From Galeopsis tetrahit (Eukaryota > Streptophyta > Magnoliopsida > Lamiales > Lamiaceae): 64,000 nt of DNA. Within the stretch, counting starts at the first letter, position 1. Each line of letters opens with the position of its first letter. The position numbers were made by a program, and so were the translations under genes. Location: positions 74,856,875 through 74,920,874 of the forward strand of contig OY776121.1 of the NCBI GenBank assembly GCA_963675135.1. Direction: 5' to 3'. The notes under the pieces were generated by a model. That model saw nothing but the letters and a program-made list of their open reading frames with translations, had not been told where the DNA came from and made no database searches. This document shows, piece after piece, positions 46,575 to 57,180 of this stretch.

Positions 46575-47485
46575 TTAAACACTTCATACCATACACCCAG
46601 CACACTTTCAGTCTGTTCAATGTTTGTCAATCTTTGTTTCGATGTCGGGCGAGCAGCGACATAGATGTAGTAGGTGAGGAAATGTTTCCCTAACTGTGTG
46701 AAAGATTATATCGACCCTGCTGGAAAGGTCGAGTACCACCTATGTGCCCGATCTCCCAAAGTAAGTGAGAAATTTCTGCTTTGAGTAGCATTAGTCGCTC
46801 CGACTGAGGCTATGCGGTTTGTATACTTTGCCAAGTGGATGCGGGGATTGATCTGTCCCTCCGTCATAGGCTGGGATGGTCAGAACTTGTATTTTCTTCT
46901 GGATTTGGGTTGTAAGTATTAGTACGCTTAAAGGCGAGGTTGACATTGTAATTAGAGGAGTATTCTCCTTAGTGGCCTCCAACTTGGCCATTAAGTTCTC
47001 CATTTGTCTCTACATTCTCTCCTGGGCCTGCATGAGTGTTACCATCTGGTTATCCTCGGCCACTGCGACCAAGGGAAGTGGTAGAGGAGTCGGGGCTGTC
47101 GATCAACTAGATATGGGTGATCAACTAGATTCGGACCCAGGCGAGATTGAATTGGTCTCCTTGAGTGGGCTGGTCGATCGAGGACCCAATCTGTCTTGGA
47201 CTGACCTCCTATCATCTGAACGAGCAGGTGGAGCTGGTCGCATATCATTCTCAATAGGGGCATGCCTTCTGTTGCCCCTGTCCTTGTAATCATGTCGTCG
47301 GGCACCATGTGCCCTCGATTTCTCGCCTAAGAGACTTTATATGGTTCCCCTGGAACCTTGCGGCCTATAGGAATCACCTATATGGCTGTCATGGTGGCAA
47401 TCATCCACCTTCTCCTTCCCCATAGTCGCGAGGATTTCCTTGGTTTTGCCCATCACTCATTGACTGGCTCAATCGTCGTCTTTGT
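46575..47485 (-). pseudogene. Gypsy gag fragment, N-terminal half of the split copy
   Basis: On the - strand, STSPLSVLILTTQIQKKIQV matches the PPLSVAILTAPIQRKIQM segment of the gag at 3913. It is followed by HPLGKVYKPHSLSRSD, then LGDRA-like and HFLTYYIYVAARPTSKQRLT segments in shifted frames. Upstream (47040-47310) is the Arg/Asp-rich N-terminal region. Several frameshifts and stops. It joins in order to 40769-41225. Confidence 0.85.
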
Positions 47486-48025
47486 TAGGGGTGTGCACCA
47501 GTCTAAAATCGGACCAGGCCGGGACTGGTTTGTACTGAGACCGAAATCTAACCTAATGGGTGGACCGGAGCGAGAACAAGCTTTTTTGTGTATGAAAAAT
47601 AGTGTTGGTTCTTCATTTGAGACCAAGAATGATGAATTTGTGTATGAAAAAATAGTGTTGGTTCTTCATTTGAGACCAATCTCCGCCAACGTGAATTTTA
47701 TTTACAATATTATAAATGGTATTTTGACACTAAAAGTTTATTGAATATTTTTGTTCAATTATATACTTGAAAAAATGTAATAAATCTCAACATTTTTACC
47801 TCACATCCTCATCAACTATTTAATTCTAAGCATATTGTGTTTCTATTCTTTTTTAGAGTCTTAATGAAAGAAATATTTTCGAAGTTTTCAAATTAACAAT
47901 CCTAATTTTATTTATTATATAATAGTTAAGATTACATTATTAAAAAAATATGAAGAATGTTAAATAAAAAAAAAGTTAAAAAAAAAAAATTAAAAATCCA
48001 TTTTCCGGTCCGGACCGGTAAATTC
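47486..48025. mobile_element. hAT-like element 1, right end missing
   Basis: Begins TAGGGGTGTGCACCAGTC and contains GGACCGGAGCGAG and TCCGGTCCGGACCGG. It aligns over about 400 bp with the element at 50083-50729 (GAATTTGTGTATGAAAA, TTTTATTTACAATATTAT, GTATTTTGACACTAAAAGT). The CACACTCCTA end is absent. It abuts the gag remnant on its left and the composite foldback on its right. Confidence 0.7.
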
Positions 48026-48070
48026 TTTTTAAAAAAATTTAGAAAAAAAAAACTATTTTCAACAATTTTT

Positions 48071-49606
48071 GGGAAATAATTTTTTTACGTCCCATAATTT
48101 TACAACTTTTCAAAAAACGTCCCAAAAAAGTTAAGTTTTCCAATTACGTCCCAAATTTTAGCTAACTTTTTCAATTACGTCCGAAATTCGCCGGAAACAT
48201 CAAAACGATGTCGTATTATGTCATGGTTACGACGTCGTTTTGATTTTCCGGCGACTTTGGGACGTAATTGAAAAAGTTAGCTAAAATTTGGGACGTAATT
48301 GAAAAACTTAACTTTTTTGGGACGTTTTTGAAAAAATAGAATAGTTATGGACCTAAAAATATATTTTATTGAAATTGTTTGATTAATTGATTGTATATGT
48401 TTAATTACTTTTTTTTTTAATTTATATACTTGATATTTATATTTTTTAAAAAAAAATTCTTTGTAATGTAAATCTAAACAAATAAATTTACTTATATTTT
48501 ATTATCGGTATATCCTCGTCGCCATAAAGGAATATAATCAATATATATATATATTATTTATATAAATAAATTAGTAATTATAGTTTTTGGATAATATTAA
48601 ATAGTATGTTATCACATTTATTTATTTTATAATAATTTTAGTCTTTATTTCAATCAATTTTTGAACATAAAATTATACTGAATAGAATTACATGATATTT
48701 TGTTAACATATTATATTTATGGTCATTAATATTAGTATAATTCGTTATGGTAATTATTAATATTTTTATTTTTTAAATTTAAATTTAAATCAATTCACAT
48801 TTCTTAATTAATATGGATATATGAAATTTTATTATCTATTTATTTATTTATTATTACTCATTATTTTTAAAGTAAATAATTTTAATATTAATTTATCTTA
48901 TACAATTCAAAAAATTTAGCCTTTATTTCGTTCAATTTTAGAATATAAAATTATACTGAACAGAATTACATGATATTTTGTTAAATATTATATTTATGGT
49001 CATTAATATTAGCATAATTTATTATGGTAATTATTAATTTTTATATTTAATTTTTAAAATTTTTTAAAGTTAAATCGATTCATAATTTTTAATTAATAAG
49101 GAGTATATGAAATTTTATTATCAATCTATTTATTTATTTATTTATTATTATTAATTATTTTTAAAGTAGATGATTATAATTTTAATATTAATTTATCTTA
49201 TACAATTCAAAATTTTAATATTAGTGTACATTTTAATATATTATATGTGTATATAATAATTCAATGAAATATTATACGGAATATATAATATTGTCATGTT
49301 TATTAGTGTTAAAATTTTATTAGTTACATATTTTTTTAATTTTTCCAAAAATGTCCCAAAAAAGTTAAATTTTCCAATTACGTCCCAAATTTTAGCTAAC
49401 TTTTTCAATTACGTCCCAAAGTCGTCGGAAAATCAAAACGACGTCGTAACCATAACGTAATACGACGTCGTTTTGATGTTTCCGGCGACTTTGGGACGCA
49501 ATTGAAAAAGTTAGCTAAAATTTGGGACGTAATTGAAAAACTTAACTTTTTTGGGACGTTTTTGAAAAAGTTGTAAAGTTATGGGACGTAAAAAAAATTA
49601 TTTCCC
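48071..49606. mobile_element. Composite foldback element with 8-of-9-bp flanking duplication
   Basis: Two palindromes of the same family (48071-48368 and about 49325-49606) sit at the ends, each with arms containing AATTACGTCCCAAATTTTAG and its complement around a TCGTTTTGAT core. The outer ends are GGGAAATAATTT and AAATTATTTCCC. They are flanked by ACAATTTTT on the left and ACAATTTCT on the right, an almost matching 9-bp target duplication, so the pair may have moved as a unit. The interior is extremely AT-rich with a direct duplication. Mutator-like by duplication length. No transposase. Confidence 0.7.
48640..49215. repeat. Direct duplication of ~280-300 bp in the foldback interior
   Basis: Two diverged direct copies sharing CATAAAATTATACTGAA-type, GAATTACATGATATTTTGTT and GGTCATTAATATTAG words. 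CTTTATTT starts the copies at 48643 and 48921. Very AT-rich and non-coding. Confidence 0.75.
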
Positions 49607-49627
49607 ACAATTTCTGCTATGCTTGTT

Positions 49628-49790
49628 CCTTTTTTTTTTTTTAAGGAAAAAAGGTTGTATTGAGAATTATAGAGTACTAGGAGTACTCTGGAAAAATAGT
49701 CCAGTTACAACTTCCAAATGAAATTACAACTTCCAAATGAAATTACAGTGCCAAGAAATTAAACAACTGAAAATATTATTTTGAAAAGTG
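49628..49790 (-). mobile_element. 5'-truncated LINE 3' end
   Basis: A T tract followed by AAGGAAAAAAGG and GAGTACTAGGAGTACTCTGG resembles the reverse complement of the 3' end of the LINE at 34700-34790 (GAGTACCTCTGGTACTC, then CCGTTAAAAAA). Probably a short L1-type tail inserted on the - strand. The extent is uncertain. Confidence 0.5.
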
Positions 49791-50082
49791 TAAGTCAAAA
49801 AATATAACACTAAAAAAATTATCAAAAACAAAATTAACGAAAAAAAAAATTGACTAAGTCAACAGTCAATGATTCACAGTTGACTTGTTCAATTCAATTT
49901 CATATATATACTTGATTTCATACCTACACCTCATTTAATATATAATATTTATTGAGAATAGTTTTATTCTTATTTTATTTGGGCTTACTTATTGTTGTGG
50001 CCCACATGCTTCAATACATTATTAGGCCCGTTTGTGTTAGGGCTCCATGCGAACACTTTGTATATATGGGGCGTGGGTAATT

Positions 50083-50729
50083 TAGGGGTGTGCATCGGTC
50101 CGATTTTGGATCGGGACCGGAATCTACTTTAATGGTCGGATCGGAGATTAAACCGGAATGAATCAGTTCAAACTCGGATCGGGTCCGGGTTTGGACCGGT
50201 TAAGACCGATTTTTTATTTATTTTTTTAAGTTTTTTTAAGTTTTTGGAAGCAAGAATAAGAATAATGAATTTGTGTATGAAAATCAGTGTTAGTTCTTCA
50301 TTTAAGATCAATTTCCACCAATGTAAATTTTATTTACAATATTATTAGTGGTATTTTGACACTAAAAGTAAATTGATTATTTTTGTTCAATTATATACTT
50401 GAAAAAATGTAGTAAAAATCAACACTTTTACTTCAAATCCTCACCAATTATTTGATTATAAGCATATTGTGTTTCATTCTTTTTTAGAGTTTTAATGAAA
50501 GAAATATTTTCAAAGTTTTCAAATTAGCAATCCTAATTTTATTTAGTTTATAATAATTAAGGTTGTATTATTAGAAAAATATAAAGAATATAAATAAAAA
50601 AATTCCGGTCCGATCCGGACCGGACACACGAAATCTTAAAATTCAATGGATCGGAGTCCGAACCGAAAACTAACTGATCGGTCCGGTTTCGATCTTTTTT
50701 TCGGTCTGGTTTTTTTTTACACACTCCTA
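50083..50729. mobile_element. hAT-like element 2
   Basis: Ends TAGGGGTGTGCATCGG and TACACACTCCTA are inverted. GTGGGTAA (50073-50080) and GTGGGTAT (50730-50737) are a near-identical 8-bp duplication. Internal CCGGTCCGATCCGGACCGG runs. Nested in the left arm of the 50069-52795 element, which continues correctly across it. Confidence 0.8.
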
Positions 50730-50787
50730 GTGGGTATATACCCCTCCAGCTTTGTTTAATGCACTCTCCTATTTCGTTTATTAATTA

Positions 50788-51606
50788 GGGTTAATTGCAA
50801 AAAAAAAAAAAAAAAATCACGACCTTTAGTAGATTTATCAATTACAACGTATTCTTTTTTTTTTTTGCAATTCGATACACCATCTTTTTTCATTTTACAA
50901 TTTAATGCACCGAAAAAAAAAATCGATCAATTTTAAGATGATGTGGTGCCGGAAAATCAAAATCGCCACACAGACGCCAAGTAGACTATCAACTAATTAA
51001 TTATTCTTTTTTTATAAAAAAATAATAATTTTAAAACTCTAAAAAATATACAAAATTAAATCAACCCTTATTTTTGCACATAAATTTAATCGCACAAGTG
51101 TTCTTCAATCCCTCATTTAATATACAAAATTTAATCGCACAAACCACACTTATATATAAACCCTAGAAGAGTTCTTAAACGACACTATGGACATAAAATA
51201 CTCATAATAAGAGCAAAAACAAAAAACTCCGTGTAATTGAAGGTCTTGTGAATTCTATTTGAATAAAATGACGTGTGCTTGTGCGTTTAAGATTTCTGTG
51301 CAAATAAGCGCTGATTTAATTTTGTATTTTTTCTGGAGTTTTAACTTTTTTTTCTTTTTTTTTTATCGCTCTAAAAAAATTAGTTTATATTTTATTAAAA
51401 AAAAATTAATTAGTTGACAGTCTACTTGGCGCCCGTGTGACGATTTTAATGTTTTCTGTGCCACATCATTTTTAAATTGATTGAAAATTTTGCCGGTGCA
51501 TTAAATTGTAAAATTAAAAAAGATGGTGTATCGAATTCCAAAGAAAAATAGGATATGTTGTAATTGATAAATCTAATAAAATTCGTGATTTTTTTTGCAA
51601 TTAACC
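50788..51606. mobile_element. Mutator-like foldback MITE, TSD TATTAATTA
   Basis: Left end GGGTTAATTGCAAAAA and right end TTTTTTGCAATTAACC. Arms of about 230 bp share TAGATTTATCAATTACAA, GATACACCATCTTTTTT and AAGTAGACT/AGTCTACTTGGCG segments. TATTAATTA flanks at 50779-50787 and 51607-51615. Nested in the 50069-52795 element. Non-coding. Confidence 0.9.
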
Positions 51607-51834
51607 TATTAATTAAATATGTATATAAAATATCATATTTGCCCTTTTAGTAAAGTATGTTAGATAGATACACTTTCCTAAACTCTAACCCTAATTTTTA
51701 ACCCTAACCCTAATTCTAAATAAAGCAGTCGCCGTAGCCGCCGTCCCACCTACGTCGTCGCCGTCGACGGCCAACCCTCCACCTCTGACCGCCGTCGTCC
51801 AAATAAATCTAAAAATTTAAAAAAAAATAACATT

Positions 51835-52050
51835 TTTTTCGACAAATCAGTGTCGATCGACACTGGTATGTTTGTCGACCCTAGAGTATATGGTCGACTA
51901 TGGATTGTTGACGAAAATCACTCCAGTCGACAACATCTTACCAAATGATTTTTTTTTTAATCTTCATTTTCAACAAGATATTGTCGACCATAAACATTAT
52001 GGTCAACAATTTGTCGACCACAATGTTTATGGTCGATAATATCTCATCGA
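51835..52050. repeat. GTCGAC-rich interspersed palindromes
   Basis: Repeated GTCGAC and GGTCGAC words and inverted pairs such as GTGTCGATCGACAC and TTGTCGACCATAAACATTAT / ATTGTGGTCGAC. Part of the interior of the long-TIR element. Non-coding. Confidence 0.55.
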
Positions 52051-52308
52051 AAATAACAAAAAAAAGGGAAAAGGAGGGAATAGTCGTCGTTGGGGGAGAA
52101 GGGGCCGTGGAGGAAGGGCCGACCAGCACAGAAGGAAGGAAAGAAGAAAAAAAAAACTTGGTTTTATGGTCGGCCGCCGCGGGGGCGGGCGTGGACGGGA
52201 GGCTAGGGGGATGGGAGGGGGCGTTAGGATGAGGCCGCGGAGGAATGAGACGGAGGGGGTAGGGCGGCGGACCTCCATGGCCGACCACCATGGCGTAGAG
52301 AGAGAGAG

Positions 52309-52470
52309 TGAAGAATAACAACAAGTCAAGCCAACAAATGAAAGAGTATTAGTTAGAGTAATTATTCTAGTTTTACAATATGAAAGTTACAACTACTAAA
52401 ATAGAAGTTATAACTAAAACAATTATTCTAACTAATACTATCATTTGTTGTATTTGTTGTTATTCTTTCA
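52309..52470. repeat. Small foldback MITE
   Basis: TGAAGAATAACAACAA...CAAATGAAAGAGTATTAGTT and its complement AACTAATACTATCATTTGTT...TTGTTGTTATTCTTTCA form a 162-bp palindrome, flanked on both sides by AGAGAGA. Nested in the long-TIR element. Confidence 0.75.
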
Positions 52471-52795
52471 CAGAGAGAGCAGAAATTTAAAAAAAAAATA
52501 GAGGAAGAGGGTGGGGACGGCGGCAGCTATGCTAGGCAATGGCTGGGACGGTGGCCGCGGCTGGGACAGTTTGAGAAGATGTAGGGTTAGGGTTAAATGT
52601 AGAAGATGAAGGTTGGGAAAGATGTAGGAAAAATTAGGGTTTTTAGGGAAGGTGTATTTATCCTACACAATTTTAAGAGATAAGGGTATAATAGGTAATT
52701 TAGGGGAGTGCATCTATCTTACATGTGTTTTGAGGTGGGTACGTGTATCGGGGGAGTGCATCTAACAAAGCTGGAGGGGTATATAACCCACGCCC

Positions 52796-52925
52796 TATAT
52801 ATGGTAACTTGCGTGTCATATATATGGTACACTTTGTATATATATGGTAAATTATCAACCCATCCTCTATCTTGTCTTGTCTTTCTCACAATTAATATTG
52901 TGCAACCGTATCATTCTGTACGTAT
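52796..52925 (+). promoter_or_regulatory. Putative truncated promoter of GH3 copy 2
   Basis: Only 130 bp separate the transposon end from the ATG. TATATATGG occurs three times here, the best-placed TATA candidate being GTATATATATGG at about 52836. The last ~75 bp (TCTTGTCTTGTCTTTCTCAC through to ATATGGCTTC) match the copy 1 leader. The CT-rich leader and TATA box of copy 1 are absent. Confidence 0.55.
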
Positions 52926-54960
52926 ATGGCTTCTAATGAGGAGAAATCGCTTCAGTTCATTGAAGAGGTTACCCGCAATGCAAAATCAGTACAGCAAAAT
53001 GTATTAACAGAAATCATAAGCGAAAATGGTAATATTGAATACCTTAGGCCTTTCAATCTCGTGGATGAAATTACCTCTCATCCCAAAATATCAAATTTCA
53101 AGTCCAAAGTGCCGATGATTATTTACGAAGATATCCAACCCTTGATCCGAAGAATAGCCGATGGCGATCAATCTCCTATTTTAACTGCCAATCCCATTTC
53201 CTGGTTTCATTTAAGGTGAATATTAATTTGTCACTTTCATAATGTAATTTAATTATTTCATGCCTAAAGTAATATATCTGTCTCTACAGCACCGGAACAT
53301 CAGGTGGTCAAAGGAAGCTTATACCATGTACCCAAAATGAATTGGATCGCATTCTATTTATATTCAGCCTTTATAGTCCCATTTTGAAGAGGTAATCCAT
53401 ATTTATATCTTTTACCATTCACTCTACTTTCATTTTTGAAACGTACTACAATAATTTTTATAAAACTACATTTTACTCCCTTTATTGCACTTTCTTAGAT
53501 GTCTGTTTATGGAACGGAGAAAGTAATAAATTAATTATAAAAATAGTTGTCCTTGTTGGTGTGAATGAAATGTATGTATATACAGGCATTTTAAAGAAAT
53601 GGAGAATGGGAAAGGACTTTGTTTCTGGTTTATAAAAGATGACATTAAGACTGAAGGTGGATTGAGTGCGCGAATATTGAGCACAAGCTGCTTCAAATGC
53701 TTAGCCTCTATGCCACACATACAAACTATTTACACAAGTCCAAAAGAAGCCATACTCTGCCTAGATCCCTTCCAAAGCATGTACACTCAGATGCTCTCCG
53801 GTCTTTACCACCGCCAACAAGTGGTGTGGCTCACGTCTGCTTTCGCAAACGGCCTCATTGCAGCAATCAACTTCCTTCACCTCAACTGGCACGAGCTCAC
53901 ACATGATATCAAAACTGGGACCCTCAACCCCAAACTCACCGACCCTTCCATTCGTGAATCTTGCATCAATCGGCCCCCTGACCCGGTCTTAGCGGACTTT
54001 ATTGCCCAAGAGTGTGGGAAGGATGATTGGGAGGGTATTATCACCAGAATTTGGCCCAACGCAAAATTTCTTGATTCGGTTGTTACCGGTACAATGTCTC
54101 AGTATATCCCTACTCTTGATTACTACAGCGGAGGGCTGCCTATAGTAAGCATGTGTTATGCCTGTTCCGAGTGCTATGCCGGAATCAACCTAAATCCCAT
54201 GTCTGCTCCATCCAAAGTTGCATACACCGTCATGCCAAACATGGCATATTACGAGTTCTTGCCCTATGGAGTTGGAGTTGACTCGAACAAGGAACAACTC
54301 GTTGACCTGGTCGATGTCCAAGTTGGTAAGGAGTATCAAATGGTGGTCACCACGTATGTAGGACTCTATAGGTACAAAATGAGCGACATACTCCGAGTGG
54401 TGGGGTTTCACAACTCGGCCCCAACATTTGAATTCATTAGGAGAGAAAATGTGGTGCTGAGTATCGACATGGACAAGACGGATGAGGTGCAGCTGCAAGA
54501 AGCAGTGGATAATGCAGGGCGACTTCTCCGTGAAATCAAGGCAAGTGTGGTGGAGTACACGACCTTTGCGGATACAAAATCATTCCCAGGTCACTACGTC
54601 ATATACTTGGAGCTAGGCGTAAAGGATGGGGCTGGGCCGCCTAGCGATGAGATGCTAGAGCAGTGCTGTGTAGCGATGGAGGAGTCTCTTGACGAACAGT
54701 ATCGAATTTCACGAGTAACGATTAAAACAGTTGGGGCATTAGAGATTCGAGTTGTGGAAAAGGGGACATTTGAAGAGGTAATGGAGCATGCAATCTCGGA
54801 AGGCTCGTCTATTGCTCAGTACAAGGTGCCTAGATGTGTTAAGGACAAGGCAATACTGGATATTCTTGATTCACGACTTGTGTCAAACCACTTTTCTCCA
54901 TCGCTCCCCAATTTGACCCCTAAACCTGTTTCCAAACTTGGAGTAAGGGAACCTAGCTAG
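52926..54960 (+). CDS. GH3: GH3 acyl-acid-amido synthetase, copy 2
   Basis: Three exons: 52926-53215, 53290-53391 and 53586-54960, with 74- and 194-bp GT-AG introns, giving 588 residues. Very similar to copy 1 along its whole length, so a tandem duplicate. Same predicted role: ATP-dependent conjugation of an acyl acid (probably an auxin-type acid) to an amino acid in the cytosol. Motif 1 is STGTSGGQRK at residues 97-106, where Thr replaces the second Ser of the usual SSGTS. Motif 2 is YACSECYAGIN. Motif 3 is TTYVGLYRYKMSDILRVVGF. It has one extra Pro (RPPDPVLADF) and a longer C-terminus (KPVSKLGVREPS). The frame is intact, so it is probably still coding, but its promoter region is cut short by a transposon. 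The substrate is unknown. Confidence 0.96.
53476..53523. mobile_element. Tiny Stowaway remnant in GH3 copy 2 intron 2
   Basis: CTCCCTTTATTGCACTTTCT at the left and TGTTTATGGAACGGAGAAAG at the right are flanked by TA. They look like the two ends of a Stowaway/mariner MITE with the middle deleted. Confidence 0.4.
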
Positions 54961-55109
54961 TTTATGCTCGATTTTTTTATTTTTTTCATTGCTGGAGCAT
55001 TTCTGATGCTCCATTATTAATATATTTTGCTTTTTCCAAAGGATCATCGCAAGGGCAACTAACCAGATGGAGTTCGTTGTTCGATCAGGAATTTTACTAT
55101 TTGCACAGT

Positions 55110-55340
55110 GCAATCAACATGAGATTTAATGTCTTGATATATATTATATCTCCTCTTGTGAATTCGTGTATTAATGGATTGCTTTACTTTTGTGCAACGG
55201 ACACCCAATTAAGATGTATATTCTTTTTTGTGTAATCCGGTTACGAATTGAATGAATATATATGGATCATTGAACATCAATCAAATATCATAACACACGT
55301 AATATCCACGGGTCACCACACAAAACATAAATAATTCATA
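55110..55340 (+). repeat. 3' flank of GH3 copy 2, shared with 36770-37250
   Basis: Contains CTTTACTTTTGTGCAACGGA, GTTACGAATTGAATGAATAT and ATATCCACGGGTCACCACA, all also found in 36770-37250, with the last part also in the flank of copy 1. It defines the duplicated unit. Confidence 0.8.
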
Positions 55341-56140
55341 TTTTGTTTACAAATTATGCAAGATAAAATATTAATTATTTAGAAAACAAAGTATTGACAT
55401 AATTCTTAGGCCAAGCCTCACCAATGACATGTCATTGTCTTTTTTAAAAGGTTTGGCCCCACTATTTTAATAAATATGTATGACCCAAAACCTTTTAAAA
55501 AACATCTTTAGTCATATTAGTGCATTTAAAAAAAAAATTACAACACTTTATTGTAATAAAACTGACTCTTTAAATCTCAAAATGAAAAAATAAAAGTAAT
55601 AAAAAATTTATCAAATGTTTCATAAAGAATGTTCAAATATTTTTTTCAACTATTACAAATGAAAGTATAATTATCGACTAGTTAGTATTACTAAACTTTC
55701 TTATTTTATTTTATTTATTATATACTATATTATATATGTGTGTGGAGTTAAATAGACCGACATATTAAGTTTAAAAGGTCTAAGAAAAAGCTCGAGCCCG
55801 ATCAATTTAACTAAATAGGTTCTAAAAAAATCTTGAATTTACTTGTTTATTAAATAAGTTGAGCCGAACTTTAATAGGTCAAGTCGTAAATATTTTATGT
55901 CGAGTAGTCTGACCCATTCTTACCCTAGGTCTTTATTCCTTGGTGCATTTGAGATTAAACATATATTTTTTTTATTTATATATATTATTTCTACTTTATT
56001 TTTTATTTTTCAAAATACATTAAATTAATTTTTCTATTTATATAATTAGAAATTATAAGATGTCAAACCTAAATCGTGCGTGTAGAACTATCAAAATGGG
56101 TTGATCTCTATCTCTTATCTTGTTCGTGTCTGCTTTGATT
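55341..56140. other. Intergenic, no gene seen
   Basis: AT-rich. A short inverted pair around AAAAGGTTTGGCCCC / GACCCAAAACCTTTT (55447-55500) may be a degenerate MITE. No ORF is supported. Confidence 0.4.
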
Positions 56141-57180
56141 GGACAAAGCAACTCGGCCCCGCCCTCTTCCGAGATGTCCGTCTTGCCCGTTGGCCCCTCC
56201 TCCACGAGTCCAGTCGTTTTCCCTGAACACATACACCCATGTAAGAAGGGAGATTACTTCACGATCTCGATCGATAATGCCACGTTATAGGCTGGAGTGA
56301 ACAAATTCAAGGATGTCTTGATTGGTCGCTTAATCACCCCTCGTGAAAAAGCTCTGATCCCGTATGCTGAGTTGTTGAAAAGGCTCGTCGAGACTTGATC
56401 CCTCCATGGGAGCCTCTCTCTATTGTGCCAATTGGAAAATGATTTGTTATTCTCAAATTTCACCTATTAGAAGAGCGCGACCATATTTTTAGGAGACGAG
56501 ATTGGCAACTGCATGGGCCCAGGTTCCATCCGGCTACAAAAATGGTCTCTCGGTTTCAATCCAAATCAGGCGCCAACCTCGACGGCTCAAGTTTGGGTAC
56601 GCCTCCTCGGCCTCCCGATTGAACTTTGTAGTCCACGGTTCTCTCGGTTGCGGCATCGGCGGTTGGCAAACTCATTAAGATGGACAGTCATACAACGGCT
56701 AAGACCATGGCTCAGTATGCTAAAATCTTGGTCGAGGTGGATATGAAACAACCTTTTTTTGAGCGGCTGGTCCTTGAATGTGAGGACCGGTCTGTGACAG
56801 TGGAGGTGTTATATGAGCAGCTCCCGGAGTTTTGGAGCCACTGTAAGGTAGTTGGACACGTGTTTACTCATTGCGCTATGGGACGGGCTCCGCCACCTCC
56901 TCGCGACGATTCCCGTGGTAGGACCCGGCACAGAAGACGGTCGAGGCATTCTCCCTCGGACCTCCAGCCCCGAGCGCCCCCGCGAAACCCCTCCTCGAAT
57001 ATCGAAGTCGATCCGGTCCTGTGAGCAACTCTTTCTCTAGTCTCAGCACAGGTGAGCCCTCAGAGGAACCTATGGCTGCAACGGCCAACAACAATCCGAA
57101 TTTGGAGGCTACTACCAACGACGTTCAATTCCTACCCCTACTCGGGCAGCCTTGACTCGTTCCACGGAGAAACGTAGTAG
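56141..57180 (+). pseudogene. LINE ORF1-like DUF4283 protein remnant
   Basis: Starts with a Pro/Ser-rich segment, then DYFTISIDNATL interrupted by a stop, then AGVNKFKDVLIGRLI (DUF4283-type). After a gap comes SLGFNPNQAPTSTAQVWVRL and LLGLPIELCS. A frameshift follows into MDSHTTAKTMAQYAKILVEV and VEVLYEQLPEFWSHCKVVGH. The zinc knuckle normally reads CxxC..GH..C, but here its first Cys is Trp. Plant LINE ORF1 and related retrotransposon proteins have this layout. Several lesions and no ORF2 downstream. Confidence 0.7.

Larger units (their letters stand above)
50069..52795. mobile_element. Long-TIR element next to GH3 copy 2, TSD TATATATG
   Basis: The left arm starts GGGCGTGGGTA and resumes after a nested insertion as TATACCCCTCCAGCTTTGTT. 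The right arm ends AACAAAGCTGGAGGGGTATA then ACCCACGCCC. TATATATG flanks both ends (50061-50068, 52796-52803). The arms extend inward through TAGATAGATACACTTTCCTA / GGGAAGGTGTATTTATCCTA to the CCCTAA-rich parts. The left arm is interrupted by a hAT-like element and a Mutator-like MITE. The interior (51720-52560) is GC-rich with GTCGAC-rich palindromes, plus a Pro-rich stretch on the - strand that is low complexity. Likely Mutator-like or hAT. No transposase. Confidence 0.8.

Noticed and set aside
47039..47308. 89-residue ORF on the - strand considered as a separate gene
   Set aside because: It is the N-terminal Arg/Asp-rich part of the gag remnant in one of its frames.
51938..52329. Overlapping Pro/Ser-rich ORFs on both strands (95-128 residues)
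   Set aside because: Low-complexity translations of a GC-rich transposon interior, with no conserved domain.
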